Shown here one piece after another: positions 1-10,702 of a DNA stretch of 64,000 nucleotides. The DNA is from Nymphaea colorata (Eukaryota; Streptophyta; Magnoliopsida; Nymphaeales; Nymphaeaceae): contig NC_045148.1 of assembly GCF_008831285.2 (NCBI RefSeq), forward strand, positions 7,011,001-7,075,000, given 5' to 3'. A program made the position numbers and the translations under genes. The first letter of the stretch is position 1. The number at the start of each line of letters is the position of its first letter. A model generated the notes under the pieces. The model was not told the origin of the DNA and did no database searches. It saw nothing but the letters and a program-made list of their open reading frames with translations.

Positions 1-937
1 CACTATGTAATATAGAAACGGCTACAAGGCAATATATAATGCCTACACTCCAAAAGGCTAAAAATTGCTAAAATAGAGAAACAATGATGCAAATAAAAAA
101 GAAGTAAAATAATATCATCTAATTGAAAGTGATTTTTTCACAATAAAAAAACCATCGTTCTCTTTGCCCTAATCTTCAATAATAAAAAAAAAAAAATGAA
201 AGAAAAACCAAAATAACAATTCAAAATTTTCCCTTTTACAATCTCTCTTTCTCTCTTGTTAGAATCTCTTTAATGGCTTCAACAATCAATGAAAAACAAT
301 CTCTCTTTCCCTCTTGTTAGAATCTCTTTAATGACTTCAAAAATCAATGAAAAACAAGAACTCTCCCTTTCTTTCTTCCTCTTCCCTCAAGAACAAAGAA
401 GAAGAGAGATGCACAACAACCCTAAACGCACAAAGAAAATAGGGTGTCCTCCACCTATAGTCCTCTTTTTTTAAAATTTCAGTTTTAATTCATCAAATTT
501 ATCAAAACCATTCCTTTTCATTTTTGTTAAGTACGGATGCTTTTATTTATTTTTTATTTTTTGCTTTGAATCTTCCACATAAAAGTGATTCAACCCAACA
601 ATATCTGTGGTCATCAAATGCAATTCCATGCAATACAGGGGATTCTCTTCCTCCTTCCTTCATAAAGCTTTTTGCTTTTTGCGAACAGAAGATTCCAAGA
701 GTTCTGCACGGCCGTCAGATGCCACTGACCTACTTTATAACGAGACCAGAGGCCCTTGAATAGAGAAAAACGGGACAGGCTAGCCGCCTTACAACAGAAA
801 CAACCCAGGCAGTGCCAGAACTTGGATCGTCTTCGCCTGACACCTTTGATATTCTTCTCTTGCCATCTCTTCATCGTGTAATGAGCTCCAAACTCAATTC
901 AATGGTATTTCAAAAGGATTTATCGCCTGCATTAAGC
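1..937. other. Intergenic DNA, no gene seen
   Basis: AT-rich sequence with no reading frame resembling a known protein. It contains a 58-bp direct tandem duplication (positions 239-296 and 297-354, a few mismatches) that includes the CT-rich string CAATCTCTCTTT. Nothing else is recognised before the conserved sHSP 3' flank begins near 938. Confidence 0.6.
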
Positions 938-1219
938 AAGGGCTGCCGTGTTTCTCGAAGGAAAAGAACAGAAGAACATTGGAAGACAATCATTGTATTT
1001 GTGGCGATCCATCGCTAGAGTTCGAACAGCGAGAAATTTCATTTTTATATGCAGAATGTTTCATTACAGAGCGGCTCTCATATGATATGAGTCACCTCAG
1101 GCCCGACGGTACAAGAAAAACGCATAAAGAGAGAAAGGGGCATAAAGCAAACAAGGGATACCACTATTGTATTCTCAGACAGCAAAAAGTAGAAAAAACA
1201 GAGGTCTATGCCCTGTTTC
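938..1219 (-). other. Conserved 3' flank of sHSP-1
   Basis: On the plus strand this begins with a GCAAGGGCTGCCGTG-like block followed by GAAGACAATCATTG and a stretch related to the flanks of the other three sHSP genes (near 4598, 15550 and 21338) and to an orphan flank near 9200. In gene orientation it is the 3' UTR and downstream DNA. This copy is the most diverged of the set. Confidence 0.6.
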
Positions 1220-1705
1220 TCAAGCCACCTTGACCTCGATGATCTTGGGTTTCTTGGGTTCAGGAGGCGGCAGCTTCTGCACCGTCACAGTGAGCACGCC
1301 GTCCTGGTACTCCGCCGAGATGGCGTCGGCATTGGCGTTCTTGGGCAGGTTGAATTTCCTCATGAACTTCCCCACCCTGCGCTCCATCCTCAAGTACTTC
1401 ACCTCCGCCTCCTTCTCCTTCTTTTGTTGCCGTTGCTCTTCCCTCTTCCTCTCGCCGCTGATGTTGAGGACATTCCCTTCCTCGATCTGGACCTTGATTT
1501 CGCCGGACTTGAGCCCCGGCATGTCGAGGACGAAGACGTAGGAGGAAGGGTACTCCTTGACATCGGCAGGCGTGGAGGACATGGCCCGGGTATCGCGCAC
1601 GTAGCTGCGGGCGGGCGCGTTCAGCTGCTTCTCCATCTCGTCCGGGGCGCTCAGCAGCTGGTTGAGCGTCGACAGCAGCGGCTGCTCCACCATCAGCACA
1701 TCCAT
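1220..1705 (-). CDS. Class II cytosolic small heat-shock protein (sHSP-1)
   Basis: 161-aa intronless gene. Class II sHSPs are ATP-independent holdase chaperones that form oligomers in the cytosol and bind unfolding proteins during heat stress. The N-terminal arm (residues 1-45) carries the class II signature around SYVRDTRAM and TPADVKEYP. The alpha-crystallin domain follows (about 46-145) with [36 protein letters not shown] and the GVLTV motif (136-140). The tail is proline/lysine-rich, with an I-x-V motif (156-158) used in oligomer assembly. Length is normal for the family (about 155-165 aa). The start is fixed by alignment to the three paralogues. The loop at 88-102 is rich in Q, K and E and is shorter than in copies 2 and 3. 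Third positions are much more GC-rich than the surrounding DNA. An HSE and TATA box lie upstream on the same strand. This copy has the most N-terminal differences. Confidence 0.95.
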   Translation of the reverse strand: MDVLMVEQPLLSTLNQLLSAPDEMEKQLNAPARSYVRDTRAMSSTPADVKEYPSSYVFVLDMPGLKSGEIKVQIEEGNVLNISGERKREEQRQQKKEKEAEVKYLRMERRVGKFMRKFNLPKNANADAISAEYQDGVLTVTVQKLPPPEPKKPKIIEVKVA

Positions 1706-1853
1706 TTTTCTACTCCTTTTCTCTCTTTCCCCCTCCTCTTGGCGTGGAGTTTGTTTCTGTGCAACTGAGGTTCAAGGTTGATCGCGATCGAAATATCTGT
1801 ATAGGGGTTTGATCGAACGATTGTGGATGGGAGGAACGAAGAATAGATTGGCA

Positions 1854-1965
1854 ATTTATAGGGGAAGCAGAGAAGCTCTGGAAGGTTGCAGAGAGATCTG
1901 GAAGGTGCCGGATGGAGGGAGACAGTTATTTCTTTCCGGCGTTGCACCATGATCTAGAACTTTCC
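1854..1965 (-). promoter_or_regulatory. sHSP-1 heat-shock promoter (TATA and HSE)
   Basis: On the minus strand TATAAAT is at 1854-1860, about 150 bp upstream of the ATG. A perfect nGAAnnTTCn heat-shock element (AGAACTTTCC on the plus strand, 1956-1965) lies about 100 bp further upstream. The imperfect GAAGCTCTGGAAG near 1872 may be a weaker site. The same TATA-to-ATG spacing occurs in all four paralogues. Confidence 0.7.
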
Positions 1966-1980
1966 GGATCTAGAACCTGC

Positions 1981-2740
1981 GTGTTCTCGATTTTTGGACC
2001 AGACTCTTTGCCCAAAATGAATCAGGTAACCCAAAAAAACACGATAAATTAAATGATGTTTAAAACTTAAAAAAACATGTTTTTTGAAAAAAAACATTCA
2101 AAACAAAAAACGAGGTCTTAACGCATTTTTTCACGTTTTTTTATTTTTTTTAATTTTTTAATGCTAAATAGTTTTTTTTTTATTTGTTACAAATCTACTT
2201 TTGATGTTTGTTTCATTAGTTTCTTTTTTATTTTATTTTATTTTTTATTTTTTAAAAATTTAACATATTTTTTTTCTTGTTTCTTTCAAGCTCACTTTAT
2301 TATACTCGAAAAAAACTTTACCATATTATATTTGAAAAAAATCTTACTGTTTAAAACTTGGAAACATTATTTGTATCTATAGTTTAGATTAAATATAATT
2401 CATTCTGTTATTTTGGGACTTAATAAATTAACGTAAGATACAAATACAATTCGTTCTATTATTTTGTGACTTAATAAATTAGCATAAGATCCAAATATGC
2501 ATTTTCCTGATACTATAAAAACATTATTTGACTAACATGTGCTTCTTATCAAAACAACATCAAACATTATTTGACTAACATGTGCTTCTTATCAAAACGA
2601 CATCGTTAAAGAACATAATTGGATTGTGAAAAAAAGTTTTTTAACAATCAAATTTTAATGGGTCTGACTTTTATCCCTTACTTAGTGGTATGTGATCTAT
2701 CAATCGTTCAGTCTCAAACCATAGCACAGTTGTCGATCCC
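1981..2740. other. AT-rich intergenic DNA with short direct repeats
   Basis: No coding signal. It holds two diverged copies of a block ending in TTAATAAATTA...AAGATNCAAATA (about 2390-2500), related to sequence upstream of sHSP-3 near 16700-16850. It also holds a 43-bp tandem duplication with units near 2521 and 2564 (ACATTATTTGACTAACATGT). Confidence 0.5.
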
Positions 2741-2744
2741 ATGA

Positions 2745-4110
2745 TCACGACCCTGGTATTGGGACCGACAATGTTATAAGAAGCGTACGCTTTACAAAGA
2801 AAAAACACGATTCAAGGTGTTTTTTAGAAAAAATGCCTTGAGGCAGAGCAGTGAGGCGCACGCATCCCTGAAGCATGCGCCTCACTTGGTAGAGGGGTAC
2901 GCCTCTACCTGTGACACGTTCCACACTTCAGGCGTACGCCTCAAGAACAAAGTCGCCGGAAGTGTCCGATACACTACGAGGTGCAGGGAGAGGGGAGGTC
3001 GCCGCCTCCCCTCTACAGTGCTGGTGACGCCTGACAAGGAATCACTGGCAGTTCTGGGCAGCCGGCGACGCTTCACCAGGAGTTGCCACTCCAGCACCAG
3101 GAAGGGGAGGCGATGGCCTCCCCCAAAACATAGATTTGGATACACAAAGAAGAAAAGGCAGAGGGAGAGAAACAAAGTGGAGATGGAGCCAAAGATGGGA
3201 AGTGGAACCACCGAACGAGCTATGAAGGAGGAAGACGCGGATGGCTTGTTGAGCGATAAAGGTGCTCCGTCGATCGAAGGAGGAAGATGCATTGGCAAGG
3301 GGGAGAGGAAGGGGTACGACTAACGGGCAAAAAAAAAAAAAAAAACTCCTTTAATGATGCCCTTTATTGACCGGACCACTTAATGGACCTAATATTATTA
3401 AGATCTGGACAATAAGGTGAAGATATAAGCAGCTCAAATTTGGTAGGCTTTCTAGTGTTTACTGCACATCACACTATAAAACTGACTTTTATGCAATTTG
3501 ATGTGGATTTGGATTGGATTTTAATGTAAACTTTAAATTAATTGAATCTAAAACAAGCCGTTCTATGACCCAATGTTTATATCATGAGTTCATATTCGAT
3601 TGGTATTGCTTTAAGTTCAATTTGGGTTAGACTTTCTGTTCTATTCTAAATTTGAATGGGTCCATTTTGTGAGAACCCCAAGATAAATAAAGGTAAGAAA
3701 CTCAACAATATTAGAAGTTAGGTAAATGAAACGAACAGTAGTTTATAAGTTCTGGGTATGGTGTTAATATTTGTTGCATTATGTGTTGTTAATATTAAGG
3801 TATGCTTAGTAATTTGAGCTTTTGCGTACATTTAATTAAACTCATTGGATGCTTACACAAATTACAAATTACGCAAGCAGTCTTTGTACTAGTACTATGT
3901 ATGTTATGACATTGTTTTTATTTGGATTTACAAATTATTGTGATTTGCATATGTTGTGTGTTGTTTTTTATTGATATGCTTAAGATTGTAGTCATTTTTT
4001 TAATTATGTTGTTATTTTTATAAATATTATATAATTCACAAATTTGTCCGTGAAGCTTACGCTTCAATTAACGCCTCGCGCCTCGCTTTCTCACCTTTTA
4101 CAACATTGGG
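2745..4110. mobile_element. Probable decayed transposable element with GC-rich end
   Basis: A GC-rich island (about 2820-3320) sits in AT-rich DNA and is studded with AGGCG/CGCCT words, including the palindrome AGGCGTACGCCT (about 2931-2942). A related stretch with ACGCCTCGCGCCTCGC occurs near 4070. GGGACCGA words sit just outside both (2761 and about 4109). This arrangement suggests an old insertion of about 1.3 kb. Reading frames on both strands of the island are a by-product of base composition. Superfamily unknown. Confidence 0.35.
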
Positions 4111-4590
4111 GACCGATGCATCAATCCAAAATTTTGTACCATAAATCTTCAAAGAGATAGAAAGACAAACTAATGCAGGAGCAAAGCATGGAATAAAATA
4201 CTTAGTTTCAATTTGGTGTTTTATTTACTATTTTGTTTTATATGGTTCCCATTCTAGTATTTTAGGTTTTTATTTATTCTTATTTTTAGATCCAGATCCA
4301 GGGAACCGTATGGAGCCTGTTGTGGAGCCTCATTTGTGATTAGTTTTTGAGTGAACGAAAACCTTTATAGCTATTGTCGTTCTATTTTTCGTTCCCTTTT
4401 GGATCAGTTTCTATAGTCTTTAGATTAGTTAGGCGTTTGATCGTGGATGCATCACAAACAGTTACAGATTAATTAATCCTAGAAAAGAAGAAGAGACCTT
4501 ATATCTTCGATATATTGGAAAAGAAGGTGGAGGCTTATCCTCCAGCGCTTCTATTGTAGAACTAAGAAGCTGATAAAAAGGAGTGATTGT
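4111..4590. other. Intergenic DNA, nothing recognised
   Basis: AT-rich, no protein similarity recognised, no clear repeat. It separates the decayed element from the sHSP-2 3' flank. Confidence 0.5.
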
Positions 4591-4864
4591 CTGTATCAAG
4601 CGAGAGCCGCCATGTTTGTCAAAAGAAATGCTCAGAAACATTTGAAGACGACCAATTGAAGCACATTCACTGCATTTATAGTAAGAAATCATTTTACATT
4701 CAGAAGATGTCATTACAGATGGACTCCCATCTCAATTCCTTAAGGAAAGGAAACGAACAAGATGAAAAAGGAGACAAAGAGGCATGACACGACCAGGCAA
4801 CACAACTAGTTTATCAAGGCCAGAAAACAGAACACAAACAGAAACCACAGCGGGGCACCATTTT
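4591..4864 (-). other. Conserved 3' flank of sHSP-2
   Basis: Homologous to the sHSP-3 flank at 15550-15824: GCCGCCATGTTTGTC, TTACAGAT.GACTCCCAT, GAGGCATGACACGA and CTAGTTTATCAAGGCCAG occur in the same order. The close match suggests that copies 2 and 3 share the most recent ancestor or have exchanged sequence. Confidence 0.65.
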
Positions 4865-5359
4865 TCAAGCCACCTTAATTTCGATGGTCTTGGGCTTCTT
4901 GGGCTCAGGAGGCGGCAATTTCTGCACCGCCACGGTGAGCACGCCGTCCCGATACTCGGCAGAGATGGCATCGACATTGGCGTTCTTGGGCAGGTTAAAT
5001 TTCCTCATGAGCTTTCCCACCCTGCGTTCCATCCTCAAGTACTTCACCTCCGCCTCCTCCTTTTCCTTCTCCTTGTGTTGTTCCTCTTGCTCCTCCCTCT
5101 TCCTCTCGCCGCTGATGCTGAGGACATTCCCCTCCTCGATCTGGACATTGATTTCGCCGGACTTGACCCCGGGCATGTCGAGGACGAAGACGTAGGAGGA
5201 AGGATACTCCTTGATGTCGGCAGGCGTGGAGGCCATGGCCTTGGTGTCGCGCACGTAGCTGCGGGTGGGCGCGTTCAGCAGCTTCTCCATCTCTTCCGGG
5301 ACGCTCAGCAGCTGGTTGAGCGTCGATACAAGCGGTTGCTCCGCCATCAGCACATCCAT
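4865..5359 (-). CDS. Class II cytosolic small heat-shock protein (sHSP-2)
   Basis: 164-aa intronless gene, paralogue of the copies at 1220, 15825 and 21611. The N-terminal arm holds the [15 protein letters not shown] region typical of class II sHSPs. The alpha-crystallin domain (about residues 46-148) contains [33 protein letters not shown] and GVLTV. The tail is [10 protein letters not shown] followed by IEIKV, where I-x-I/V docks onto a neighbouring subunit. Two residues differ from its sisters at otherwise fixed positions: V for L in MPGVKSG, and L for F in VGKLMRKF. The charged loop [14 protein letters not shown] is among the longest of the four. Expected role is a heat-induced cytosolic holdase. 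A strong multi-unit heat-shock element lies upstream. GC-rich third positions contrast with the flanking DNA. Confidence 0.95.
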   Translation of the reverse strand: MDVLMAEQPLVSTLNQLLSVPEEMEKLLNAPTRSYVRDTKAMASTPADIKEYPSSYVFVLDMPGVKSGEINVQIEEGNVLSISGERKREEQEEQHKEKEKEEAEVKYLRMERRVGKLMRKFNLPKNANVDAISAEYRDGVLTVAVQKLPPPEPKKPKTIEIKVA

Positions 5360-5428
5360 TTCTCTACGACTTTTCCTTTTCTTCTATCTGTTGCTCTGAA
5401 ATTGGTTTCTGCTTCTGCAATGGATCCT

Positions 5429-5445
5429 CGAGAGAGAGAGAGAGA
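5429..5445. repeat. GA microsatellite in the sHSP-2 5' leader
   Basis: A short AGAGAGAG run (CT-rich on the transcribed minus strand) lies between the TATA box and the ATG. The other three leaders lack it. Confidence 0.7.
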
Positions 5446-5512
5446 TTGCTGTTGTTGTCTTGGCGTTTGATCGAGTGACTGTTGATGGGGAAATGGAAAA
5501 CGGATTGGCCAA

Positions 5513-5593
5513 GTTATAAGGGAAGCGGAGAAGCGAGATGGAAGGTGGGAGAAAGAACCAGAATCCGCCCGGTGTTTCCCGAAGCTTCCCGGA
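5513..5593 (-). promoter_or_regulatory. sHSP-2 heat-shock promoter (TATA and strong HSE)
   Basis: The HSE at 5576-5593 reads TTCccGAAgcTTCccGGA on the plus strand, which is three perfect alternating units and a near-perfect fourth. A TATA-like CTTATAAC (minus strand, 5513-5520) lies 56 bp downstream towards the gene and about 155 bp from the ATG. Heat-shock factor trimers bind such arrays, so strong heat induction is expected. Confidence 0.8.
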
Positions 5594-5639
5594 GCAAAAG
5601 AATCCTAACTACAATTCCGCGGGCCTTGCTCGCCCTATA

Positions 5640-6000
5640 AATCGGCGTCCGAATCTGAAATTCGGTTTTATAATTTAAATCTGATTTGAATCCAAATTTT
5701 ACATTCACGTATAAATCCAACTCAAAATTTTGAATTCAATCCAACCGATTTCCAAAAGGTGAGAGAAGGATATTTATTTAAAATTAAATACGATACAAAT
5801 CCATTCAAATATTTATATATACTAAATAAAATACGATACAAATCCATTCAAATATTTATATATACCCAAATCTAAGTCTGATTATGAATTTAATACAATT
5901 TTTTCATTACATATTTAATTTTTTTCCATATACCATTTTTTTGAAACGATTCAATCAATATCCAATCCAAATCTGACATATTGACATCTCTAATCACCAT
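5640..6000. repeat. Dispersed ATCCGAAT/AATCCAAAT-rich repeat
   Basis: Degenerate tracts of AATCCAAATCTGA-type words end in GACATATTGACATCTCTAA. Similar stretches occur at 22500-22815, 22970-23420 and 33050-33440, some ending in GACATCCCTAA. It looks like a non-autonomous element family. An internal 38-bp near-duplication lies at about 5785-5865 (ATACGATACAAATCCATTC twice). Confidence 0.5.
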
Positions 6001-6600
6001 TAAATTATATTATGTCACCATGTTTTATCAAAACTTGCTCTTTTGATATCAACCCAATAAAAAAACAAATCCATGGGCCTGTGTTGACCTTATATTGTGG
6101 ACTGTTTGTGAACGAACTGTAGGGCAACATCCACCATCCATGCACACACTACAAGGTGTAATATAATAGTATCTACAATTCATATGCTGAAAGAAATCTG
6201 CGAAAAAGTTTTTGCCCCACCAATAGATATATAGTTCTAATTTCAATGAAGGGCTATTAAATCCTTGGAGGAGAATACTTACCACATATTTCAAGGAAAG
6301 GACTAACAACAGAAAGCAAGTCCCTCTGTCTAACCAAGATCGATCAACACATGAGCACTAACAATAGACTGTAAAATTTTCCCATGAAAATTCTTTTTAA
6401 TGCTTCATCAAAGCATAAAATCCTTGATTTGAACTGAAACACAAAAAGCTTGCCACTAAAATATTTTAATGACAATTACTAGAAATTTCTATTTATAGAA
6501 ATAACATTTGGCAGAAAGCAAATGCAGCCTTAAAAAAATATAATTACCTGGCTGTAACTGTTTATTTCAAATTAGCTAATTGAAAATTATTGTATGTTTC
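6001..6600. other. Intergenic DNA, nothing recognised
   Basis: AT-rich, no coding similarity and no obvious repeat. Confidence 0.5.
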
Positions 6601-6624
6601 CATAGTAATTATTGTATTTGCTCC

Positions 6625-6880
6625 TCGTAGCTGGTCAAATTGGTAGAGTGGCGAAAGGCCAATGGTTATCCTGATTCATATATCTGCTACTCCTCCTCTG
6701 CAAAGCAAAGGGTGGGTACGCGATGCTTAGTTGATGGATGTGGTACTCCCCACCTAGGTCCTGAGGCCAATGGTTAGTTTGATTCCTATAACTGCTAATC
6801 TTCTTATGCAGAGCAAATGGCGGGCACGCGATGCTTATTTGATGGGTACGAGATGCTTAGTTGATGGATGTCTCACTCTT
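6625..6880 (+). repeat. Possible tRNA-derived SINE with internal duplication
   Basis: TAGCTGGTCAAATTGGTAGAGTGG (6629-6652) resembles a pol III A box, and GGTTAGTTTGATTCC (about 6771-6785) resembles a B box. A segment beginning GGCCAATGGTTA is duplicated with a period of about 108 bp (6657 and 6765). Within the duplicated part GCACGCGATGCTTA/GTACGAGATGCTTA recurs. There is no clear tail or target-site duplication, so the assignment is tentative. Confidence 0.35.
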
Positions 6881-6899
6881 GACTCAAGTCCGAAGCAAC

Positions 6900-7509
6900 C
6901 TTCAACCAAGTTCATGGTAAAAAAGAAAGTAGCTTTGGGTCAACGACAAGAGAAAAGAGGGAAGGCTTTCGACCACTTTCGGTATCTTCTCCTCACCTCT
7001 AATGTGGGCTCTAATATTGTTAAGCTCAAAAACACAAACTTGATTAGATAGCGTGCCTCCAAGCTACACATGATACAAAAAAATACGATTTTTAGCTTAC
7101 AATCTTCGTATATATCTTAAGAATAGGGGATCAATAAACTTAACTGATAACAATTTAAAAGGGACCCAAAAGACAATAAAGGTTCTAGATATCATATCAA
7201 GAATTCTTCCATCTAAACATCTTGAAGATTTTCACGTTGAAAATCTCTTCTCAATCCATGCCATAACACTAAGAAAACTTAGCATGGACAGCCTTGTGCG
7301 ACCAGAATGGTCCACTTTAAAGTAACAAAAGATCATCATATCATTAGCATATTCATAAAAGTTGCCGCCACAGGTAGAAAGGATAATTAAACCAGCAATC
7401 AAGCGGCATGCTACACCGCTTAGCACATGTCTATGAGAAATCTACATTTACATTTGGAAAAGATAATCCAAGACAAAGTTACCTTGGATAATTCCATGAG
7501 AAGTGCTCT
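6900..7509. other. Intergenic DNA, nothing recognised
   Basis: No coding similarity or clear repeat. It ends where the segmental duplication described at 7510-9276 begins. Confidence 0.5.
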
Positions 7510-9276
7510 ACCATTCACTGAAACTACAGAAGAATCACATAAAACCCAAACTTTTTGCACTCATTGAATATGAAAGCCCAAATATTAAAGAGTATTTTGG
7601 ATGAAATGACCAATTAGAATGATCCTAAGGCTTAAGAGACGAATTGCCGTTTATACTACCTTATGATGAGAACCTGACTTAGAATGGACTACCTCATAGG
7701 CCAGCAAGAAGCATTCTAATTGAATTGAATGGTCTTGTAGGAATACCCCTTGTAATTTAGATAGCAGTCTACTAATACTTTGCATTATGCAATTCACGGT
7801 AATGTGATCTATAAATTCATAAGGGCAATTACAATAGAGATTTTAATGCTCCTCAGTCTTCCATTGGAAAAAAAATATTTCAGATGCATTCACATTGGCC
7901 TTACTGACAATAGCACAGTAATTCTTGAGAAGTAATTTATATTAGAGCTAGGGCAACTCCATAGCACAGTAATTCTTGAGAAGTAATTTATATTAGAGCT
8001 AGGGAAACTCCTCTTTATGTGCCTTCTTTACTACTCAACTCATTTAATTTTTTGAAATCAAAGCTGCGAAGAATCTATTTCCATGTTCGCTAACCCAAGG
8101 CCCACAATCAACTGAAAAAGATGACAACTAAGAAAATTATCTTTAGAGAAAGAACAACATTACTACAAAAAGACAATACGCTAAGCAAAGATTCTATCAT
8201 CGTTTGATTGTTAATGCCATCTTTGCATATTCTATAAATGGCATATTCCTCATCTTCCGAGGAGCATAGCTATGAAAAGGCATAGGCATCTGCCTTTCAA
8301 CCACAGAACTCATAATTTTTGCTCCTCACAAATTTTCAAAGAGAGATACACTAAGCGAAGGTTTATTCTAGAAAAAAGAGATCCTAAAAAAAGAGATCCT
8401 TCCACTTGATTTGTATAGATAATCCTCAACATGAGGCTGCCCTAGAAAATTTTCTCCAAATTGAATTAAAAATTTGGTTACAAGGTGGCATTCTAAAAGA
8501 ATATGAGAACGATTGTCCGGAAAAAAAATATCCGTATGAAAACTACATGTCCATTACCTGAGCTAAAAGACTGTCAGAAAAAAACCAAAAAAAAAAAAAT
8601 TGTCATATAATCAAAGATGAGTAAGAACATTCAGGAACCTATTACTACAAATATATCCACTCGCATGCAATTCCTTCGATTTGCAAATAATGACCATTCT
8701 TCACCTCTTCAATTGATATTGCAAGTATTGAAAGAGATGCAAGCTCAAAGACAAGGAGCTCTACCAATCTTATCCTAAGGACAGGAAACTGCATTCAGAT
8801 CTCCAGCGACATTATGGGGTCTTTGGCAGCATCAACAGCCCAATGAAGAGTTGAAAACGGAGAACTCTAGTATGCAAAAGAATTGTAACCCAATAGCCAC
8901 CATCTTCAATATAACAAATTAAGGAGACACAAAAATTGCTTTTCAAGCACTAAAAATTTCTTCTATCGAACAAATCAAGCAATGAAAGCTAGTATGAGGC
9001 TTATGATCATTATCAAAATGTTGAAAATTATGCTTGGTTCGACATCCCGAAGCCTCTCTCACTTTCCATCCAATTATCCTCACGAGTAGAAAAAAAATAA
9101 AAAGCAGTACCATTCAAGCCATGTTCTTTATTGCTGCAACTCTTTCAAACACCCAAGGTTTCTTGTTACCTTGTTGTTCCACTTCGCCTGTATGAAGCAA
9201 GGGTCACCATGTTTGTCGAAAAAAAAAGTTCAGAAACACTAGAAGACAATCAATGGAAGCATAGCTATAGTATATA
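7510..9276. repeat. Segmental duplication copy A: orphan sHSP 3' flank
   Basis: Long direct repeat of 14047-15629. CATAAAACCCAAACTTTTTG, CTCATTGAATATGAAAGCCC, AACTGAAAAAGATGACAACT and AAGGAGCTCTACCAATCTTA occur in the same order in both. In the second copy this sequence leads into the 3' end of sHSP-3. Here homology ends abruptly after TAGTATATA at 9276, and hAT transposase sequence follows, so no sHSP gene is present. It includes a private 51-bp tandem duplication at 7910-8011 that copy A' lacks. Confidence 0.8.
7910..8011. repeat. 51-bp tandem duplication
   Basis: Two nearly identical 51-bp units (7910-7960, 7961-8011) starting ATAGCACAGTAATTCTTGAG. Copy A' has one unit near 14408-14455, so this duplication arose after the segmental duplication. 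Confidence 0.85.
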
Positions 9277-10702
9277 GTTTTAACAAATGTAATTGCTAAG
9301 CATCTTGCAGAGTGGGAGATTAAAAAAAAAATATCCATTACAGTTGACAACGCTTCATGACAACGCTTCATCAAACAATGTTCTTGTTAGAAAATTAAAA
9401 GAGAACATGGAAAAAAGTGGCATCAGCTTGTATTATGGAGGTAAATTTTTTCATGTGCGATGTTGTGCACATATTTTGAATATGATGGTACAAGATGGGT
9501 TGAGTGCCATTAAAGATTAAATCATTAGCATTAGAGATGCAGTAAAATATATCAAAGTTTCACCTTCAAGACTCCATGGTTTTGCAGCTGCAGCTAGAGA
9601 GTTGGAAATTTCAAAGACAAAGAAGTTAGTGTTAGATGTACCAACTCGTTGGAATTCAACATATTTTATGTTGAAAACAACTCTTGTATATAAAAATGTT
9701 TTTGCAAGATATAGCATGGAAGACCCAGGCTTGGTATGATTGCTTGGACCTGAGGATTACGAAAAAACAGCAGTGATATGTGATTTTCTTCAAGTTTTAT
9801 ATGACGTGTCCACTTTAATTTTTGGGTCATCTTATGCAACAGCGAACTTGTATTTTCTTGAAATTTGGAGAGTTCAAGAAATATTGCGGGAAAAGGTTGA
9901 AAATGAAGGTGGGTTTATGAAGGCAATGACAGTGAAAATGAAGGAGAAATTTGACAAATATTGAAAATCATGTAACTTGTTAATGATTATTGCAACCATA
10001 TTAGATCCACGCGTGAAACTCACATTATCTGAGTTTGTCTTCACAAGAATTTACCAGTCAAGAGAAGAAAGGGAAGAACAAATGCAAATGATAAAACATT
10101 CTTTACAAGATGTTTATGAAAGTTACATTCAAAGAAATGAAGTGGATGTCAATATTTCTACTGCATCAACTCATTCCTCTAGTATTCGAGGTCGAGAGAG
10201 TCAAGACACACCACGTGGTGGAAGAAAGCTATTTTTTAAATTCTTAGGTAAAGTTGAGAATGTTGCTTTTCAGGTCACCAAATCTGAGATAGACACATAT
10301 TTGAAGGACATATTGATTAAGCATGATGATAATGGTGATGAAGATTCTTTCAGTATTTTGCAATGGTGGAAGGATAAGGAATCTAAGTATCAAATTCTTT
10401 CACAAATAGCACGTGATCTGTTGTCAATTCCAATAACTTCTGTTGCTTCAGAAAAAGCATTTAGTGCAGGAGGTCGAATTGTTAATGATAGTCATAGTTC
10501 ATTGATGCCAAAAACAGTTGAAGCTTTGGTTTGTTTGGGTAATTGGGTAAAGAATGATGGTGATCCAATGCATGAATTTTTAACAAAAGTATGTTTTGAA
10601 AAAATTGTATTCATTAAATATTTTGTGAATAATTTGTTAATTGACTATATATATTTCTTTAAGGTTGAGGATGAATCAAGTGAATATATATCATTAGAAT
10701 GA
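9277..10702 (+). pseudogene. hAT-family transposase, truncated and decayed
   Basis: Relic of a BED-zinc-finger/RICESLEEPER-type hAT transposase. Visible in order are HLAEWEI, VDNASSNN (catalytic core), HVRCCAHILNMMVQDGL, VPTRWNSTYFML, LGPEDYEKTAVICDFL, ATILDPRVKL and the C-terminal dimerisation region WWKDKESKYQILSQIARDLL through IPITSVASEKAFSAGGRIV. The N-terminal BED finger and the start codon are absent. Three in-frame stops are present (9518-9520, 9737-9739, 9962-9964). A 13-bp tandem duplication (9345-9357/9358-9370) shifts the frame at VDNAS. After EFLTK the frame seems to read through an unspliced intron (GTATGT...TTTAAG) before the acidic C-terminus. Its left end coincides with the duplication breakpoint. 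It cannot encode an active enzyme. Confidence 0.85.

Noticed and set aside
1208-1768. Long plus-strand frames antisense to each sHSP gene (also near 4784-5470, 15744-16391 and 21815-22207), rich in H, L, D and R
   Set aside because: They are mirror frames created by the GC-rich codon use of the sHSP genes. The minus-strand translation matches a known family and has proper promoters.
2817-3323. 168-codon plus-strand frame and 138-codon antisense frame in the GC-rich island
   Set aside because: Composition is arginine/serine/glycine-rich with no recognisable domain, both strands are open, and the DNA looks like a repeat.
6629-6700. A tRNA gene suggested by the A-box-like sequence
   Set aside because: No acceptor stem or complete cloverleaf can be drawn. 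At most it is a tRNA-derived repeat.
9293-10702. A functional hAT transposase
   Set aside because: Three in-frame stops, a 13-bp frameshifting duplication and a missing N-terminal BED domain.
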